From: JAPPHA01 sp965220985
Lineage (GTDB): Bacteria; Pseudomonadota; Alphaproteobacteria; Rhodobacterales; Rhodobacteraceae
Direction: 5' to 3'
Assembly (NCBI GenBank): GCA_965220985.1
Contig: OZ244854.1
Location: forward strand, 3,286,001 to 3,350,000
Length of the DNA stretch: 64,000 bases
The notes beneath the pieces are model-generated. The model was not told the DNA's origin, ran no database searches, and saw only the letters and a program-made list of their open reading frames with translations. The position numbers and the translations under genes were made by a program. Positions 17,544 through 26,569 of the stretch are shown here, piece by piece; within the stretch, counting starts at the first letter, position 1; every line of letters starts with the position of its first letter.

Positions 17544-17565
17544 AGGCCGTGTCCTTTTGGGTCAT
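17512..17565 (-). pseudogene. Possible remnant of the xseB 5' end
   Basis: A 17-codon frame from ATG 17565 to TAA 17512 reads MTQKDTAFDISNLEFDH. This resembles the usual XseB (exonuclease VII small subunit) beginning, where a DIxxLxFExAL stretch comes 10-15 residues in, and xseB normally sits exactly here before ispA. Only this fragment remains; the frame then runs into the ispA N-terminus in another phase. A deletion that removed most of xseB would explain it. The match is short, so chance is possible. Confidence 0.3.
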
Positions 17566-17850
17566 TGAACGGATTCAACAAAGTCAGCTTAGCCAAACGG
17601 TTCACCCGACATATGCGCCGTCTGTATGTCACATCGCGAAGTCTTCCAACGAAAAAGTCGAAACGCAGCGTCGTACGGCAAGCACCTGTCGTGGATTGCC
17701 ACAATGTCAGCGCGACCGCTGGCAAAACTGCTGTCTGGACAGATACCTCGCGATAAGTCTATCTGTGCAATGAAGGCGCAAGATGGCGGAACGGTTGTCG
17801 GATGTAGCCCAGAGGCTTTTTCAACGCTGCCTTGAACTCCAAACGGGAGA
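17566..17850. other. Intergenic region between divergent ispA and ispH
   Basis: About 285 bases. I see no supported gene. It must hold the promoters for both divergent isoprenoid genes. Confidence 0.5.
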
Positions 17851-18822
17851 ATGACGGTGAACAAAAGGCCACTTCGAGTGCTTTTGGCAGAAACTCGCGG
17901 TTTCTGTGCTGGGGTTGAGAGAGCCGTCGACATTGTCGAACAGGCTCTGAAAATTCACGGTCCCCCGATCTACGTCAAGAACAAGATCGTTCACAACACA
18001 ACGGTGGTCAGCGAATTCGAGGAGAGGGGCGTCATCTTCGTCAAGGACTTCGATGAAGTTCCGGTCGGGGCGATCACGATCTTCAGCGCGCACGGCGTAT
18101 CCAGAAAAGTGGTGAATGACGCAAATCTGCAGGGCCTGAGCATCATTGATGCGACGTGCCCGCTCGTCACCAAAGTCCACAGCCAGGTCAAGCGGTACAG
18201 CCGCAAAGGATACGAACTGATCATGATCGCTCATGACGGTCATCCTGAAGTCGAAGGAACGGTTGGGCAGGTGGATGAACCGGTACATATCGTTGAAACC
18301 GTCGAGGATGCGATTAACCTCAAACCCGTCAATCCCGAAAAACTGGCATATGTCACTCAGACAACGCTGGGTGTTGACGACACGCGTGATATCATCAAGG
18401 TACTTGAAGAGCGTTTCCCGAAAATCGTCGGTCCGAGTGTCGAGGACATTTGCTTTGCGACTCACAATCGCCAGACCGCTGTCAGGACGATGGCGAAGAC
18501 CGTCGACGTCATTCTCATCATTGGCGCTGAATACAGCTCCAACTCGTGCAGACTCCGTGAAATCGGAGAAGCGTGCGGTGCCGCGAGTTATTTGATTTCG
18601 GATGCAGACGCTGTGGACCCGGCCTGGTTGCAGGACGCACGATCGGTGGGAATTTCCGCGGGCGCATCAGCACCTGAAAAGCTAGTGCAGGAACTCATTG
18701 CGCGACTTGGTGATATGTTCGATGTCACGCTCGAAATGTCCGAGGGTGTCAGGGAGGACATCAAGTTCAATCTTCCAAGGGAACTGACCCGTACAGCCAC
18801 ATTTCATGCCGCTTCGTCATAA
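17851..18822 (+). CDS. ispH: 4-hydroxy-3-methylbut-2-enyl diphosphate reductase
   Basis: A 323-residue [4Fe-4S] enzyme, last step of the MEP isoprenoid pathway (HMBPP to IPP and DMAPP). The three cluster cysteines are seen in TRGFCAGVERAVDIVE, IDATCPLVTKVH and YSSNSCRLRE; catalytic Glu in GHPEVEGTVGQ and the substrate-binding HGVSRKV stretch are present. GGGAGA (17845-17850) abuts the ATG, so the GTG at 17857, two codons on, has better spacing and may be the true start. It diverges from ispA across a 307-base gap. Confidence 0.96.
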   Translation: MTVNKRPLRVLLAETRGFCAGVERAVDIVEQALKIHGPPIYVKNKIVHNTTVVSEFEERGVIFVKDFDEVPVGAITIFSAHGVSRKVVNDANLQGLSIIDATCPLVTKVHSQVKRYSRKGYELIMIAHDGHPEVEGTVGQVDEPVHIVETVEDAINLKPVNPEKLAYVTQTTLGVDDTRDIIKVLEERFPKIVGPSVEDICFATHNRQTAVRTMAKTVDVILIIGAEYSSNSCRLREIGEACGAASYLISDADAVDPAWLQDARSVGISAGASAPEKLVQELIARLGDMFDVTLEMSEGVREDIKFNLPRELTRTATFHAASS

Positions 18823-18953
18823 AATGCCCATCCCTTGATTCTCTAACACATCACCCAACCAGCAAAAAAAATGCGTTTTCAAGAAAATATCAATCGAAAG
18901 ATTCAGAAAATACTTGAATTATTGTATGACTTATCAAAATATTTCATCAAAAA

Positions 18954-19589
18954 TTAGTTTACCATGCTCACTTGAAATATCTTTTTCAAATTGAAAAATG
19001 ATTTAAAAAGTATGACAGACAATAACGATTGAAAAAACCATCCGGATACCGACCAGAAACAAATCGTCAGAAAAAGCCCATAATCATTTGCAGGAAACTT
19101 TCTGCTATTTTCTCCGATTAAGTATGGAATATAAATGTTAAATGAAATGAACAAAATAACAAAAATTGGAGCATGCCAAAGTTTAATCTTAATCCTTCCT
19201 GAATATCTTTTTTTTAAATTTATTTCTATTTTTTTCAATCTATATTCCAGATATTTTTCTGACATTTTTGGAGATAGCAAAATTAACATTATGCAGAATA
19301 TTGCATTGAATGCGCTTACAAGAAACATAATTGATATGGATGACGCTTGCACAACATACAACTCGAAAGCAAAATCTTGATCACTCTTAATGACCAGATT
19401 CTTGAACCCTTCTGGTTGTAAGTATTCGATCAAAATTTTTGTAACCCAATTTATCCATAGTAAATCAAAAAATAATTGAGAAAATATGACAATTGCAATA
19501 ATTGGAAAATACAGGACAAAAAACAAAAATACAGGCACATGTACAAGCAGGCGATATAGTAATGGCGGAGTCTCGATAGGGTCTCGCAT
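18954..19589 (-). CDS. AT-rich unknown membrane protein
   Basis: I do not recognise this protein. It is about 211 residues with four or five hydrophobic segments (near residues 12-40, 85-110, 140-160 and 172-195) and a basic stretch KKIEINLKKRYSGRIKIK in the middle. Start ATG 19589 chosen; an in-frame start at 19640 would add a basic tail. The gene and its 130-base downstream flank (about 18830-19650) are strikingly AT-rich, with many TTT, ATT and AAA codons unlike any neighbour, which points to horizontal acquisition. It sits downstream of ispH in convergent orientation. No mobile-element gene is nearby. Confidence 0.65.
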   Translation of the reverse strand: MRDPIETPPLLYRLLVHVPVFLFFVLYFPIIAIVIFSQLFFDLLWINWVTKILIEYLQPEGFKNLVIKSDQDFAFELYVVQASSISIMFLVSAFNAIFCIMLILLSPKMSEKYLEYRLKKIEINLKKRYSGRIKIKLWHAPIFVILFISFNIYIPYLIGENSRKFPANDYGLFLTICFWSVSGWFFQSLLSVILFKSFFNLKKIFQVSMVN

Positions 19590-19758
19590 GTGAGTTGACC
19601 TATCTTTGCTTCTAACCCTTTTTGAATCGAGCGGATTCATCAACAATTCAACATGACTGGACTGTTCCCGACTCTCGGAAAATTGTCAAGCCCATCGGCA
19701 CCTCTCCCCGAACTCCCGTCGGTCAAGGCATCGGGACGAAAACAATTCAATCCAGACA

Positions 19759-20424
19759 TCACACTTCTTCCACAACGCAATCAGTAGTGTCGCAGCTAAC
19801 TCTGAGCACCACGACAATTGCCAGGTCGATCGGTTCCGTGCGTATTTCCGTGGTCTCGTAGATTGGCACAATAGGAAACTCGGGAGGGGTGACAACTTTG
19901 CTTTCAACCAACGAATCCAACATCGACGAAAACCCTTCAGTATCAAAATGCAATTGATTGACCGCGATTGCACAGAGTGCACCTGGACGCGCCATCTGCA
20001 ATGTGGTCTCGAGGTAGTCTGGGCCAAGATGGCCGATCGTGAATGTCCCGCAACTGACCAACCCTCCATATCGGCTTTTGGGCAGTGACGATGTATCGGT
20101 GAGATCAGCTTGGAACAGATCGCGGTATGCGCCAGTTCGTTTTGCCTCCGATAGCATTCCGTTTGAGATGTCCATGCCGTCAATCGTGATGCCACTCTCA
20201 GCGAAGGCAATGCCAACCAGTCCCGTTCCACACCCGATGTCGAGAACAGGGCTGTCTTCCGGACCCGCCCTTTCAAGAAACTTCGGGACGAGCTGCTGCG
20301 GCAATATGTACCCGGAAGGATCAGCAAAATCGGAGTTATAGCTCGGTGACCAGGAATCATAATACGCCCTGTGCGAGTCGCTATCGGTCAGTTGATAGGC
20401 CCCGTCTCGGCTGTGTTTTGTCAT
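19759..20424 (-). CDS. Class I SAM-dependent methyltransferase
   Basis: A 221-residue Rossmann-fold methyltransferase. Motif I is VLDIGCGTGLVGIAF (about 60-75), followed by the acidic strand GITIDGMDISNGMLSEAKR and motif III-like LFQADLTDTSSLP. The N-terminal SHRAYYDSWSPSYNSDF helix is common in small-molecule methyltransferases. The substrate cannot be read. The gene lies between the AT-rich membrane-protein gene and an FAD oxidoreductase, all on the minus strand, but the gaps are large enough for separate promoters. Confidence 0.85.
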   Translation of the reverse strand: MTKHSRDGAYQLTDSDSHRAYYDSWSPSYNSDFADPSGYILPQQLVPKFLERAGPEDSPVLDIGCGTGLVGIAFAESGITIDGMDISNGMLSEAKRTGAYRDLFQADLTDTSSLPKSRYGGLVSCGTFTIGHLGPDYLETTLQMARPGALCAIAVNQLHFDTEGFSSMLDSLVESKVVTPPEFPIVPIYETTEIRTEPIDLAIVVVLRVSCDTTDCVVEEV

Positions 20425-20526
20425 TGGACCCTCGTCAAGCGCGTCCCGCCCTGGTCAGATGTGCAGCGGCCACGGGCGGTTGTGCATTCGTTCAATGCTG
20501 GCCACACGAATTGGCATGCCTGAAGA

Positions 20527-21840
20527 CTACATGAAACGATCACGAAAGGCGAACCACAACAGTGCGAGATTGAGCAACGGTCGCCTGAAATGCCGTCCTC
20601 CGGGAAAGTCCCCGATCGGCACACGAGACAAGACATCGAATCTCTCCAGATCGCCCGAGATCGCATTCGCGACGACTTTCCCCGCCATCGTCGCCATGGC
20701 CACCCCGTGGCCGGAATAACCGGAAGCTGAGTAGAGGCGAGTACCCATGCGCGCAAAATCAGGCATTCGGTTTCGGGTGATGCCAAGAGTTCCACCCCAC
20801 GCATGTTCAACCCGCACATCCGCCAGTTCGGGAAATATCGTCAGCATCCTTTTCTTCACCTTTCCCGCAAGGTCGGAAGGGAAACGGACTCCGTAACTCT
20901 CTCGACCGCCGAAGAGCAGCCTGTGATCGGGCGACATGCGAAAGTAGTTGACGACAAACCGGTCATCGTAAACGGCAATATCACGACTGAGCACTTGTCG
21001 AGCCCTGTCTTCGCCAAGCGGTTCCGTCGCAATCATGAAACTGTTGATCGGCATGACCCTCGCAGCGAGATCAGTGGAGAGTTGCCCGAGATATCCATTG
21101 CAGGCGATGACAACTGCTGCTGCCGTCACGTTTCCGTTCGCGGTCCTGACACGTACAGGGGAGGGGGATTTGTCGTCGATCGCCTCAACCTCGGACGATT
21201 CGAATATCTTGACCCCTGCCTTGCGCGCCGCTTCTGCCAGACCAAAGACATATTTCAACGGATTCAGGTGGCCTGCGCCCCAGTCGATCACGCCGCCCTT
21301 GAATGCCAACGAGCCGATCAGTTCACCAAGTGCCTGATCATCGAGCAATTCCAGGGAATCGTAACCGTAGTGTTTCGTCAGGTGTTCATACATCTCATTG
21401 GCCGTCTGCGCCGAGCCTCTTGCCTGGCCGAGCCACGCGACGCCCGGTCGATAATCGCATTGAATGGCATGTTTTTCGATCAATCCACGAACTGTTGACT
21501 TCGCTTCCTCGGCAATCGACCACAATGCACGGGCTTGATCGAAGCCCAGTTCCTTTTCGAGAGTGTCCTGCCCGCATGAGTGACCGGACCCGACCTGGCC
21601 GCCGTTTCGGCCTGACGCGCCCCAGCCCACACGGTGAGCCTCTAGAACCGAAACGTCGTACCCTCTCTCGACAAGATGAAGTGCAGTTGACAATCCCGTG
21701 TAGCCTGCACCGATGACACAGACATCGGCCGAGACATGCGATCTGAGTTCTGGATGAAGGGGAGGGACCGAAACGGTCGTTTGATACCAACTCAACGGGT
21801 ACTGGCCCGGTTTGTCATTGGCATGCAGCGGATTCGTCAT
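20527..21840 (-). CDS. FAD-dependent amine/amino-acid oxidase (PuuB-like, DAO family)
   Basis: A 437-residue D-amino-acid-oxidase-family flavoprotein. The FAD-binding motif is DVCVIGAGYTGLSTALHLVERG (about 40-60), followed by GWGASGRNGGQVG, a hallmark of the gamma-glutamylputrescine oxidase group; the C-terminal part has YSASGYSGHGVAMATMAGKV, which closes over the flavin. It is expected to oxidise a primary or secondary amine, giving an aldehyde or iminium and H2O2. The neighbouring divergent BCCT transporter for quaternary amines makes a role in amine or betaine use plausible, though polyamine genes are absent. Confidence 0.85.
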   Translation of the reverse strand: MTNPLHANDKPGQYPLSWYQTTVSVPPLHPELRSHVSADVCVIGAGYTGLSTALHLVERGYDVSVLEAHRVGWGASGRNGGQVGSGHSCGQDTLEKELGFDQARALWSIAEEAKSTVRGLIEKHAIQCDYRPGVAWLGQARGSAQTANEMYEHLTKHYGYDSLELLDDQALGELIGSLAFKGGVIDWGAGHLNPLKYVFGLAEAARKAGVKIFESSEVEAIDDKSPSPVRVRTANGNVTAAAVVIACNGYLGQLSTDLAARVMPINSFMIATEPLGEDRARQVLSRDIAVYDDRFVVNYFRMSPDHRLLFGGRESYGVRFPSDLAGKVKKRMLTIFPELADVRVEHAWGGTLGITRNRMPDFARMGTRLYSASGYSGHGVAMATMAGKVVANAISGDLERFDVLSRVPIGDFPGGRHFRRPLLNLALLWFAFRDRFM

Positions 21841-22710
21841 GGTTTCTCTCTACGGCCAGTTTGAAAAAGTCGGTTTTCCGGTTCCGCCTTCGCCGACCCG
21901 GAACAGTGAGTCTGCCGATGACGCGCCCATACCAAGCGCAACGATGAACTCAAACCCAAATGCCTTGGCGGATGGGCAGGCCGGCCCGAATCCTCGTCGT
22001 CGTCATGCGTACCATTGCCATTACCACGTGACGCGATCGACCTCCCGAAAATCTATTGGCCAGTCCTTCGATGGCCTCACACTTTTGGGTCAGCTCGGTC
22101 CAATTGCGCCTGTCCCAACGAATTCAACGCCAACCCGACAAACACCAGGCCGCCAGCGCACTGAGGTTTGATCACAGGTCTGGCTGCCAACGAAAGCAAT
22201 GCTCGGAACGCTTTTCAGCCTTCGCCTGAGTTAAACCGGCAATGCCAGGGTGCCCGGCAAAGCGTGACCCCTCGCTCTCCGGCGTATCCCCAGCAATGGC
22301 CCGTTTCGAGCGGCGCGATGCTCGGCATTTGCGGCTTCATGCTGCTTCATGCTGGTCAGATTGCGTTCGTCACGCCAAAGCCGATCGTTTCAGATCAGTT
22401 GGTTGGCATCACGATGCCACGATGAACGGATCCAACCTCGGAAACCGCAATGCCCCAATCAACCCGACCCAGTGACTGCCGACACAACGCTGAATCGACT
22501 ACCATTATCGAATGCCGTTATCGTCCATCAAACACTAGGTTCAAATCAAGTCATGGTCAGCCAACCCGCAGAATGACCGCAAGTCCATGAAGTTTTGAGG
22601 AAAAACTTGCGTCGGCACCGGTCAATGGTCCATTCTTCCTCAATCCATCGCGCGACTTGATCCGAACAAACCCGGATCAATTTCCGCGCTTCAGGAAAAA
22701 GGAGATGATG
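21841..22710. other. Long intergenic region between divergent FAD oxidase and BCCT genes
   Basis: About 870 bases with several overlapping short plus-strand ORFs (for example 21812-22171 and 22168-22425) that have no recognisable domain, no good ribosome-binding site and coding bias unlike the neighbours. It contains the divergent promoters and may contain the decayed remains of a gene I cannot identify. Confidence 0.5.
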
Positions 22711-24405
22711 ATGTCCTCAACCAATCCCAATGCACACCTTGTTGCAAAGTCGGGTTTTTTCACCGGCCTGCATCCAGGTATGGGCATCGCCGGCAAAGGC
22801 ATGGTCGTTGCGTTCGTGCTGTTTACGGTGCTCAACGTTGACTTCGCCGGGCATATCTACGGCACTGTTCGCGGCTGGATCGAGACCGGCTTGAGTTGGT
22901 ATTACATCTCGGCCGTCATGGTGCTGTTCGCACTGTGCATCTTTCTGATGTGCTCGAAGTGGGGCAACGTGAAACTGGGGGACGACGACAGTCGACCCGA
23001 ATTCAGCAACTTCTCGTGGTTTGCGATGCTGTTCTCAGCAGGTGTCGGAATCGGCATCCTGTTTTTCGGAGTCGCAGAACCGATCTTCTACTTCGACAAC
23101 TCGGGCGCATTCGGATACCCCAACAATCCTCACGCTGACATGCAGGGGCATACGGAGATGACGATTCTCCGCGCCGTTGACGCCATGCGCGTGACCTACT
23201 TCCACTGGGGATTCCACGGCTGGGCAGTCTATGTCGTGGTCGGGCTATGCCTGGCCTATTTCGGATTCCGAAAGAAGCTGCCGCTGACCATGCGTTCATC
23301 GCTGTATCCGTTGATCGGCGACCGGATCTATGGCCCGCTGGGTCATGCAGTCGACTTGCTCGCGGTCTTTGGCACGGTATTCGGTGTCGCAACGTCTCTC
23401 GGTCTCGGCGTCAGCCAGATGGCAGCAGGGCTCAATGTCCTCTTCGGGATCAGCGACGGAATCGTCACTAAACTCGTCCTCATCTTCGTGATCTCGATCA
23501 TCGCGACGATCTCGGCGGTCTCTGGCGTGGGGAAAGGCATCCGGATCATCTCCGAATGGAACATCTGGTTGTCGATCATCCTTCTCGCAGCCTTCGTTGC
23601 GATCGGTCCGTTCAAATGGCTGATGAGCTTTTTTGTCACCTCGCTCGGCGACTACCTGTGGAACGTGATCCCAATGGGCTTCTGGACGGCCAACGAACCG
23701 GGCAACGCCGCCTGGCAAGGTGGCTGGACCATTTTCTACTGGGGATGGTGGATGTCATGGGCGCCGTTTGTCGGCATGTTCATTGCCCGAATCTCCCGCG
23801 GTCGGACAATTCGGGAGTTCATGGTCGGTGTCATGTTCGTTCCGACCACGATCGCCTTCTTCTGGCTCTGCATGTTCGGTGGCAATGCCATCTGGCAGGA
23901 ACTGAACGCCGTCGGCGGTCCGGCAGCGGCCGGAGGCGCCGGGATCATTGAAACCGTTCGCCAGTGGGATCTGCCAACCGCACTCTACGGCGCGATTGCA
24001 AATCTTGGCACGACCTCCTGGATGGGTGATGTCGGCTGGATCAGCTGGCCGCTTTCGCTGCTCGCGACACTGCTCCTTGCATCGTGGTTCATCACGTCCT
24101 CGGATTCGGGAACACTGGTAATCACGACGATGCTGTCGATGGGTGATGACAACCCGCCGAAGGTGTTTCGGGTGATCTGGGGCCTCGGCGAGGGATTCGT
24201 TGCCGCTGTGCTGCTTTTGGCCGGCGGCTTGGGCGCACTGCAGACGGCCTCGATCGCGGCGGCATTTCCGATTTCGATCGTGCTCCTGGCCATGGCGTGG
24301 GGCCTGATCAAGTCCCTGTCCGAAGATCCAAGCGCGGTCAGCGCTCCAGGAGAGGGCATGGTGGCACCTGATGGCACCAGGATGACCCAAGAACTGCACG
24401 GCTGA
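22711..24405 (+). CDS. BCCT family betaine/choline/carnitine transporter
   Basis: A 564-residue, 12-helix secondary transporter for trimethylamine-type solutes. The BCCT signature in helix 8 is WTIFYWGWWMSWAPFVGMF with the aromatic box for quaternary ammonium, and the helix 3 segment FSAGVGIGILFFGVAEPI carries the Met/Gly-rich sodium or proton site. Three ATG codons run in series (22705, 22708, 22711); AAGGAG at 22699-22704 is best placed for 22711. The short C-terminal tail lacks the long charged extension of osmosensing members, which favours a nutritional role. A terminator-like hairpin follows at once. Confidence 0.93.
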   Translation: MSSTNPNAHLVAKSGFFTGLHPGMGIAGKGMVVAFVLFTVLNVDFAGHIYGTVRGWIETGLSWYYISAVMVLFALCIFLMCSKWGNVKLGDDDSRPEFSNFSWFAMLFSAGVGIGILFFGVAEPIFYFDNSGAFGYPNNPHADMQGHTEMTILRAVDAMRVTYFHWGFHGWAVYVVVGLCLAYFGFRKKLPLTMRSSLYPLIGDRIYGPLGHAVDLLAVFGTVFGVATSLGLGVSQMAAGLNVLFGISDGIVTKLVLIFVISIIATISAVSGVGKGIRIISEWNIWLSIILLAAFVAIGPFKWLMSFFVTSLGDYLWNVIPMGFWTANEPGNAAWQGGWTIFYWGWWMSWAPFVGMFIARISRGRTIREFMVGVMFVPTTIAFFWLCMFGGNAIWQELNAVGGPAAAGGAGIIETVRQWDLPTALYGAIANLGTTSWMGDVGWISWPLSLLATLLLASWFITSSDSGTLVITTMLSMGDDNPPKVFRVIWGLGEGFVAAVLLLAGGLGALQTASIAAAFPISIVLLAMAWGLIKSLSEDPSAVSAPGEGMVAPDGTRMTQELHG

Positions 24406-24417
24406 GATCAAAGTCGA

Positions 24418-24453
24418 TCCCGGCCTGACCCGAACATTTGGGGCAGGCCGGGA
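24418..24453 (+). terminator. Terminator-like hairpin after the BCCT gene
   Basis: Perfect 10-bp stem TCCCGGCCTG (24418-24427) with CAGGCCGGGA (24444-24453); an inner CCC/GGG extends it past one mismatch. It starts 12 bases after the stop codon. No T-run follows, so it may act as a transcript-stabilising 3' hairpin as much as a terminator. Confidence 0.6.
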
Positions 24454-24780
24454 CAGTCACAGACTTGAGTTCAGCGGTCGGACGCCGAATTCCGGCCGCT
24501 AAATCCCCTTTTGCCTCCAACAGGATGGGGCAAGGGCGCTCGGAATTGCCTTGCCTCAAGGTGACATGGGAGATGTTCTCTGCAGATACTGTCCCAAGCA
24601 TGTCTCATGCGGAAGATTCATCTCGCGCGATGACAATCCGGCTCCCGAACTTCCGACTTGTCCGCAATCCGTGATCGGACACGCCGCACAGAGTCTCGAT
24701 CGCCAAGTCTGTTTCAAGAGATCAACAGGGAACAAGGCAGAACGGTTGATCGTCTGCAGCGTGCCCCGCCTGCCGAATCG
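24454..24780. other. Convergent intergenic region, no gene supported
   Basis: About 327 bases between the BCCT transporter and a minus-strand MarR gene. Short ORFs here have no recognisable features. Confidence 0.45.
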
Positions 24781-25203
24781 TCACTGAATGACGCGCAGGA
24801 GTTGCACGAGCTGATCGGTCCGGCCTTCCCCAAGGAGATCATGGAGCTGAGCGTCCTGGTCTTCCACTTCCTTGCGAATCTGCATCATGCGCTTGCGCCC
24901 GAGTGCCGTCGGCAAGACATTGATCTGCCGTTGGTCTCCTTGCGCAACCTGTCGGTGGACCAGACCATCAGACACCATGCGATCGACCAGTTTCGTCAAG
25001 GTCGGGGGGTTCATCAGCGCGGCTTCTGCCAATTCACCCATTGTCAATCGCTCGCCGGATGCCAGAGTTTCGAGTATCCGCCACGCTTCAATCTGAATGC
25101 CATGCCTCTTGAGTTTGTCCTTCAGCGATGTCGAAACCCGTCGATTGGCTGCGGCCAAGGCGTAAGACAATGAGCTTTCGATCAGATTTTTGCGTGATTC
25201 CAT
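24781..25203 (-). CDS. MarR family transcriptional regulator
   Basis: A 140-residue winged-helix repressor-type protein starting at ATG 25203. Core segments: GIQIEAWRILETLASGERLTM, recognition helix region MNPPTLTKLVDRMVSDGLV, wing VAQGDQRQINVLPTALG. It diverges from an AmiC-like sensor gene with a 59-base gap that contains its promoter and a candidate operator. It probably controls the amide-transport operon downstream of that sensor. Confidence 0.88.
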   Translation of the reverse strand: MESRKNLIESSLSYALAAANRRVSTSLKDKLKRHGIQIEAWRILETLASGERLTMGELAEAALMNPPTLTKLVDRMVSDGLVHRQVAQGDQRQINVLPTALGRKRMMQIRKEVEDQDAQLHDLLGEGRTDQLVQLLRVIQ

Positions 25204-25228
25204 GGCTCTCACCGTTGCTTGAGGTCAG

Positions 25229-25257
25229 AATCTAGTTGACTTGGAAAGTAACCTCAA
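25229..25257 (-). promoter_or_regulatory. Promoter of the MarR gene with embedded operator candidate
   Basis: On the minus strand TTGAGG (25252-25257) and TAGATT (25229-25234) are separated by exactly 17 bases. The spacer is TTACTTTCCAAGTCAAC, which holds the imperfect palindrome ACTT-N3-AAGT, a fitting site for autorepression. The start codon would lie about 20 bases after the predicted transcription start. Confidence 0.5.
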
Positions 25258-25262
25258 TTGGA

Positions 25263-26432
25263 ATGTGCGCATTCCCGAGACGCTACGTTTGGTGTGTGAC
25301 CTTGAGGACAACATTCGCAGTCTATCCGAACGCTCCGGCATTTCCAACGGAGCTGGACGAGTTGTTTCTGTCCGCACAACGGCGAACGCAATCGACATTT
25401 CGCGTGGCCTTGCTGATACCGATGTGCGGTTCGGCAGGCATCTGGGGACCGTCTTGCATTTCAAGCGCCCAGGTTGCAGCTGAAGAATTGAACAGGGGAG
25501 ACGGCATTGGCGGCCGCAAGGTCCACCTGATCATGATCGATGCTGCAGTCGAAGCTGAAGTGCCAGTCGAGGAAACCGTCAGCGAATTGATCGAGACCCA
25601 GTCGATCGACGCGATTGTCGGGATGCACATCAGTGCGGTTCGGCAGCGCCTGAGCAAGGTGGTGTGCCAGCGCATACCGTACATCTATACGCCGCTGTAC
25701 GAGGGCGGAGAGCGCACGGCGGGACTGTTCGCCATCGGCGAAACGCCGTCCGAACAACTCGGCCCCTCCATGGAGATGATCCAGAACCGGTATCGGGTGC
25801 GAAGCTGGGCGCTGATCGGTAACGATTATGTCTGGCCGCGAATCTCCCATGTCTTCGCCAAGGCGAAACTGCATGAGATGTCCGCCGGGTTGGCTTACGA
25901 AAGATATGTCCCCTTCGGTCTCCAGAACATGGGACGCTATGTCGAAGAGATCGACAAGTCCGGCGCGGAGGCAGTTCTGGTCTCCCTTGTCGGCCACGAC
26001 GCCGTGGTCTTCAATAGGGCGTTCGGCGCCGCCGGTCTGCACCGCCGTGTGGTTCGCCTGTCATGCGCGCTCGAGGAAAACGGACTGCTTGCTTGCGGCG
26101 CCAGCAACAGTGAACGGATGTACGCAGCAGCCTCCTACTTCGCGAGCCTGCCCACGGAAGCCAATGCGGCCTTCAAGGAGCGGTATCACGCCATGCACGG
26201 AGACCAGGCGCCTGTGCTGAACTCGCTCGGTCAGTCGACATACGAAGGGGTCCACTTTCTGGCCGGCTTGATGCAACGCCATCCAGACGCCTGGCGACAG
26301 CACGGCGCATCCGAGCAACTGCCGATCTTCCACAAAAGCGGGCGAAAGCACTGTTCGATCAACCGCCGCGAGAGGCCTATCTACCTGGCGAGAGCCGACG
26401 GTCTGAGACTAGAAGTCATCGACGAAATCTGA
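25263..26432 (+). CDS. AmiC/UrtA-like type 1 periplasmic-fold ligand sensor, apparently cytoplasmic
   Basis: About 389 residues with the two-lobed Leu/amide-binding fold (Peripla_BP_5/6): FRVALLIPMCGSAGIWGPSCI, then AAEELNRGDGIGGRKVHLIMID, and IGNDYVWPRISHVFAKAKL in the hinge region. There is no signal peptide at any start (ATG 25263 used, GTG 25296 possible), unlike the binding protein of the same family at 28227. That matches AmiC, the cytosolic amide sensor that controls amidase expression in Pseudomonas, rather than a transport component. No AmiR-type antiterminator gene is adjacent; a divergent MarR gene is. A sensory role is inferred. Confidence 0.7.
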   Translation: MCAFPRRYVWCVTLRTTFAVYPNAPAFPTELDELFLSAQRRTQSTFRVALLIPMCGSAGIWGPSCISSAQVAAEELNRGDGIGGRKVHLIMIDAAVEAEVPVEETVSELIETQSIDAIVGMHISAVRQRLSKVVCQRIPYIYTPLYEGGERTAGLFAIGETPSEQLGPSMEMIQNRYRVRSWALIGNDYVWPRISHVFAKAKLHEMSAGLAYERYVPFGLQNMGRYVEEIDKSGAEAVLVSLVGHDAVVFNRAFGAAGLHRRVVRLSCALEENGLLACGASNSERMYAAASYFASLPTEANAAFKERYHAMHGDQAPVLNSLGQSTYEGVHFLAGLMQRHPDAWRQHGASEQLPIFHKSGRKHCSINRRERPIYLARADGLRLEVIDEI

Positions 26433-26459
26433 CAGCCGTCAAGGCAGGTTGATTTCCTT

Positions 26460-26491
26460 TTCAAGTTTTTACTTGAATTGGAAAATATAAT
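26460..26491 (+). promoter_or_regulatory. Promoter with operator-like inverted repeat upstream of the SPFH-amide ABC operon
   Basis: A perfect TATAAT lies at 26486-26491. Upstream, TTCAAGTTTTTACTTGAA (26460-26477) is an inverted repeat with 7-bp arms and a 4-base centre, covering the expected -35 position. The patch is far more AT-rich than its surroundings. It contains ACTTG/CAAGT half-sites also found in the marR promoter spacer, so one regulator could bind both. Confidence 0.55.
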
Positions 26492-26569
26492 CCATCACAC
26501 TCCACCAGTGAATCGGTTGCGCGGGCGCCGGTTTCGGTTCTCGCATGAAAACGGTGGAGGTGAATCGTC

